Shown here in pieces: positions 62,604 to 64,000 of a DNA stretch of 64,000 bases. The stretch is from Burkholderiaceae bacterium. Its GTDB lineage: Bacteria; Pseudomonadota; Gammaproteobacteria; Burkholderiales; Burkholderiaceae_E. How positions within the stretch are numbered: the first letter of the stretch is position 1; the number at the start of each line of letters is the position of its first letter. The notes beneath the pieces were generated by a model, which saw nothing but the letters and a program-made list of their open reading frames with translations, did no database searches and was not told the origin of the DNA. A program made the position numbers and the translations under genes. The stretch covers positions 1 through 64,000 of the forward strand of contig JAGXFR010000003.1 of NCBI GenBank assembly GCA_024637155.1, read 5' to 3'.

Positions 62604-62621
62604 ACCGCAGTATAGTGCGGT
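62604..62621. promoter_or_regulatory. Palindrome in the divergent TRAP/TPP-enzyme promoter region
   Basis: ACCGCA-N6-TGCGGT is a perfect 6-6-6 inverted repeat about 38 bases upstream of the TPP enzyme and 117 bases upstream of the TAXI gene. TATAGT (plus) and TATACT (minus) lie at its centre, so a regulator bound here could control both directions. Confidence 0.5.
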
Positions 62622-62658
62622 CATCGAAGTACTGCCACCATCGAACTTGAGGAAACCC

Positions 62659-64000
62659 ATGAACCGGCGCTGCGCGGACCTGCTGATCGATTGCCTCGTC
62701 GCACATGATGTGACGCGTGTCTTTTGCGTTCCGGGCGAGAGCTATCTCAGTGTGCTCGACGCGCTCTGCGCGCGCGAGGACATCGCCACCATCACCTGTC
62801 GTCACGAGAGCGGCGCCGCGCTGATGGCGCTGACGCACGCGAAACTCGAGGCCGTTCCCGGCGTTGCCTTCGTGAGCCGGGGCCCCGGCGCGACCAACGC
62901 CGCGATCGGGGTGCATCTGGCCGAACAGGACGCGGCGCCGCTCGTGCTCTTCGTCGGACAGGTGCCGCGACACGAGCTCGGGCGGGGAGCATTCCAGGAA
63001 GTCGACTACGCCAAGACCTTCGCGGACATGGCGAAGTGGGTGGTCGTCGTGCACGAAGCCGAGCGTCTGCCCGAAGCCGTGGCGCGCGCATTCGCGATCG
63101 CGACGACACCCACGCCGGGCCCGGTGATCGTGGTCCTCCCCGAGGATGTGCTCGACGATGTGACCGACGCCAGCGTGGTGCCGCCGCACCCGCCGGTGCG
63201 CGCCGGCGGCGCTGGGGCGCGCGCGGCCACCATCGCGCAGCTTCTTGCGAGCGCGCGGCGTCCGCTGCTCGTGGCCGGCGGCGCCTTCGCAAGCGATTCC
63301 GGGCGCGTGGCGCTGCTGATCGCCGCGCAGACGCTGCAGGTTCCCGTCGCCCTCACCTTCAAGCGCCAGGACCAGTTCCCCAACCGGCACCCGCTCTATG
63401 CCGGGCACCTGGGCTTCAAGATCGCCCGCGATCAACTGGAACTCTACGACGAGGCGGACTTCGTGCTGGCGCTGGGTACGCGACTGGGCGAAGTCAGTAC
63501 GCAGGGGTACCGCTTTCCGCAGGCACCGACGCCACGGCAGATGCTCGTGCATGTCCATGACGACCCGCGCGTGCTGGGTCGCGTGATCGCCGCGCATCAC
63601 CCCATCGTGGCCGATCCGATCGCTTTTCTGCAGGAACTCGCGGGTGCCGGCGCGCCGCTGCCCGCCGTGACGACCGAACGCGCCGCGTGGATCGAACGAA
63701 TCCACGCCTACGTCGCGTCACGCCAGCCCTGGCAGCCGCCAGCGGACGGCTGCCTCGACATGGGCGCCCTCGTCGCGGCGCTCGGCGCGCAGCTCGCCGA
63801 CGACGCCGTGATCATCACCGACGCGGGCAACTTCTCCGGCTGGCTGCACCGCCATTTCGCGTTCTCGGGGCGGCACCGTCTGATCGGCGCCGTCGGCGGC
63901 GCGATGGGACTCGCGGTGCCCGCGGCGGTCGCCGCGGGTCTGCAGTACCCGCGGCGCCAGGTGGTGACGCTGGTGGGCGACGGCGGCTTCCTGATGACCG
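62659..64000 (+). CDS. Thiamine-diphosphate-dependent enzyme, C-terminus outside the window
   Basis: The first 447 codons of an acetolactate synthase/benzoylformate decarboxylase-like enzyme. CRHESGAALMALTHAKLEAV carries the catalytic Glu of the PYR domain, GRGAFQEVDYAKTFADMAKW and ADFVLALGTRLGEVSTQGYR the middle domain, and VGDGGF starts the TPP/Mg site at the window edge. GAGGAAACCC precedes ATG 62659. Such enzymes decarboxylate 2-oxoacids; with the divergent TRAP-TAXI genes and the hydroxyacid dehydrogenase it may act on an imported oxoacid. No stop in the visible part. Confidence 0.87.
   Translation, partial: MNRRCADLLIDCLVAHDVTRVFCVPGESYLSVLDALCAREDIATITCRHESGAALMALTHAKLEAVPGVAFVSRGPGATNAAIGVHLAEQDAAPLVLFVGQVPRHELGRGAFQEVDYAKTFADMAKWVVVVHEAERLPEAVARAFAIATTPTPGPVIVVLPEDVLDDVTDASVVPPHPPVRAGGAGARAATIAQLLASARRPLLVAGGAFASDSGRVALLIAAQTLQVPVALTFKRQDQFPNRHPLYAGHLGFKIARDQLELYDEADFVLALGTRLGEVSTQGYRFPQAPTPRQMLVHVHDDPRVLGRVIAAHHPIVADPIAFLQELAGAGAPLPAVTTERAAWIERIHAYVASRQPWQPPADGCLDMGALVAALGAQLADDAVIITDAGNFSGWLHRHFAFSGRHRLIGAVGGAMGLAVPAAVAAGLQYPRRQVVTLVGDGGFLMT

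Overview
The window is high-GC, gene-dense bacterial chromosome, most probably from a betaproteobacterium. The exosortase-A-type glycan genes, a Tad pilus locus, a TRAP-TAXI transporter and many GTG starts with 4-base start/stop overlaps all fit that group, but no rRNA marker is present, so the placement is inference. No tRNA, rRNA or CRISPR array was seen.

Layout. 1-545: the end of an IS3-family element. 859-8406 (minus): a tightly coupled glycosyltransferase operon (two GT2, three GT4, one GT39-like membrane transferase, one GtrA). 8672-12997: a polyprenol-phosphate sugar transferase, a secreted beta-helix protein, a quinone oxidoreductase and an acyltransferase-3 protein. 13075-21775: an island of toxin-antitoxin (TA) modules, complete and broken, threaded with a second whole copy and a third fragment of the quinone oxidoreductase gene, a displaced 3' end of an acyl-CoA ligase gene and a SWIM-SNF2 helicase. 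21763-25531: acyl-CoA ligase, acyl-CoA dehydrogenase and SDR (fatty-acid or aromatic-acid type catabolism). 25566-32785: galU plus the exosortase-A-associated set (PLP decarboxylase, AMP ligase, GNAT protein, ACP, two hydrolases). 32789-43541 (minus): a Tad/Flp pilus operon with an FHA-TadA fusion and a DUF192-TadE fusion. 43805-44478: another TA module. 44598-46210: small exported proteins and a cupin. 46265-49273: a LytS/LytTR-type system with an extra, apparently dead kinase. 49553-54000: isocitrate lyase, RraA-like, nitroreductase, RmuC. 54054-64000: an FtsX-like permease, enoyl-CoA hydratase, CMD-family protein, hydroxyacid dehydrogenase, a TRAP-TAXI transporter and a thiamine-diphosphate enzyme cut by the window end.

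How it fits together. The two glycan blocks probably make and decorate one exopolysaccharide linked to PEP-CTERM protein sorting, although no exosortase gene lies in the window. The TA island between them looks like a rearrangement hot spot: TA modules sit on the 3' ends of metabolic genes, and pieces of those genes are scattered inside it. At least six TA pairs look intact (YefM-YoeB, two Gp49-type HigBA, MazEF, ParDE, BrnTA), several with recognisable promoters overlapped by palindromic operators. The most unusual items are the TA graveyard with its displaced gene ends, the two Tad fusions and the kinase/pseudokinase pair.
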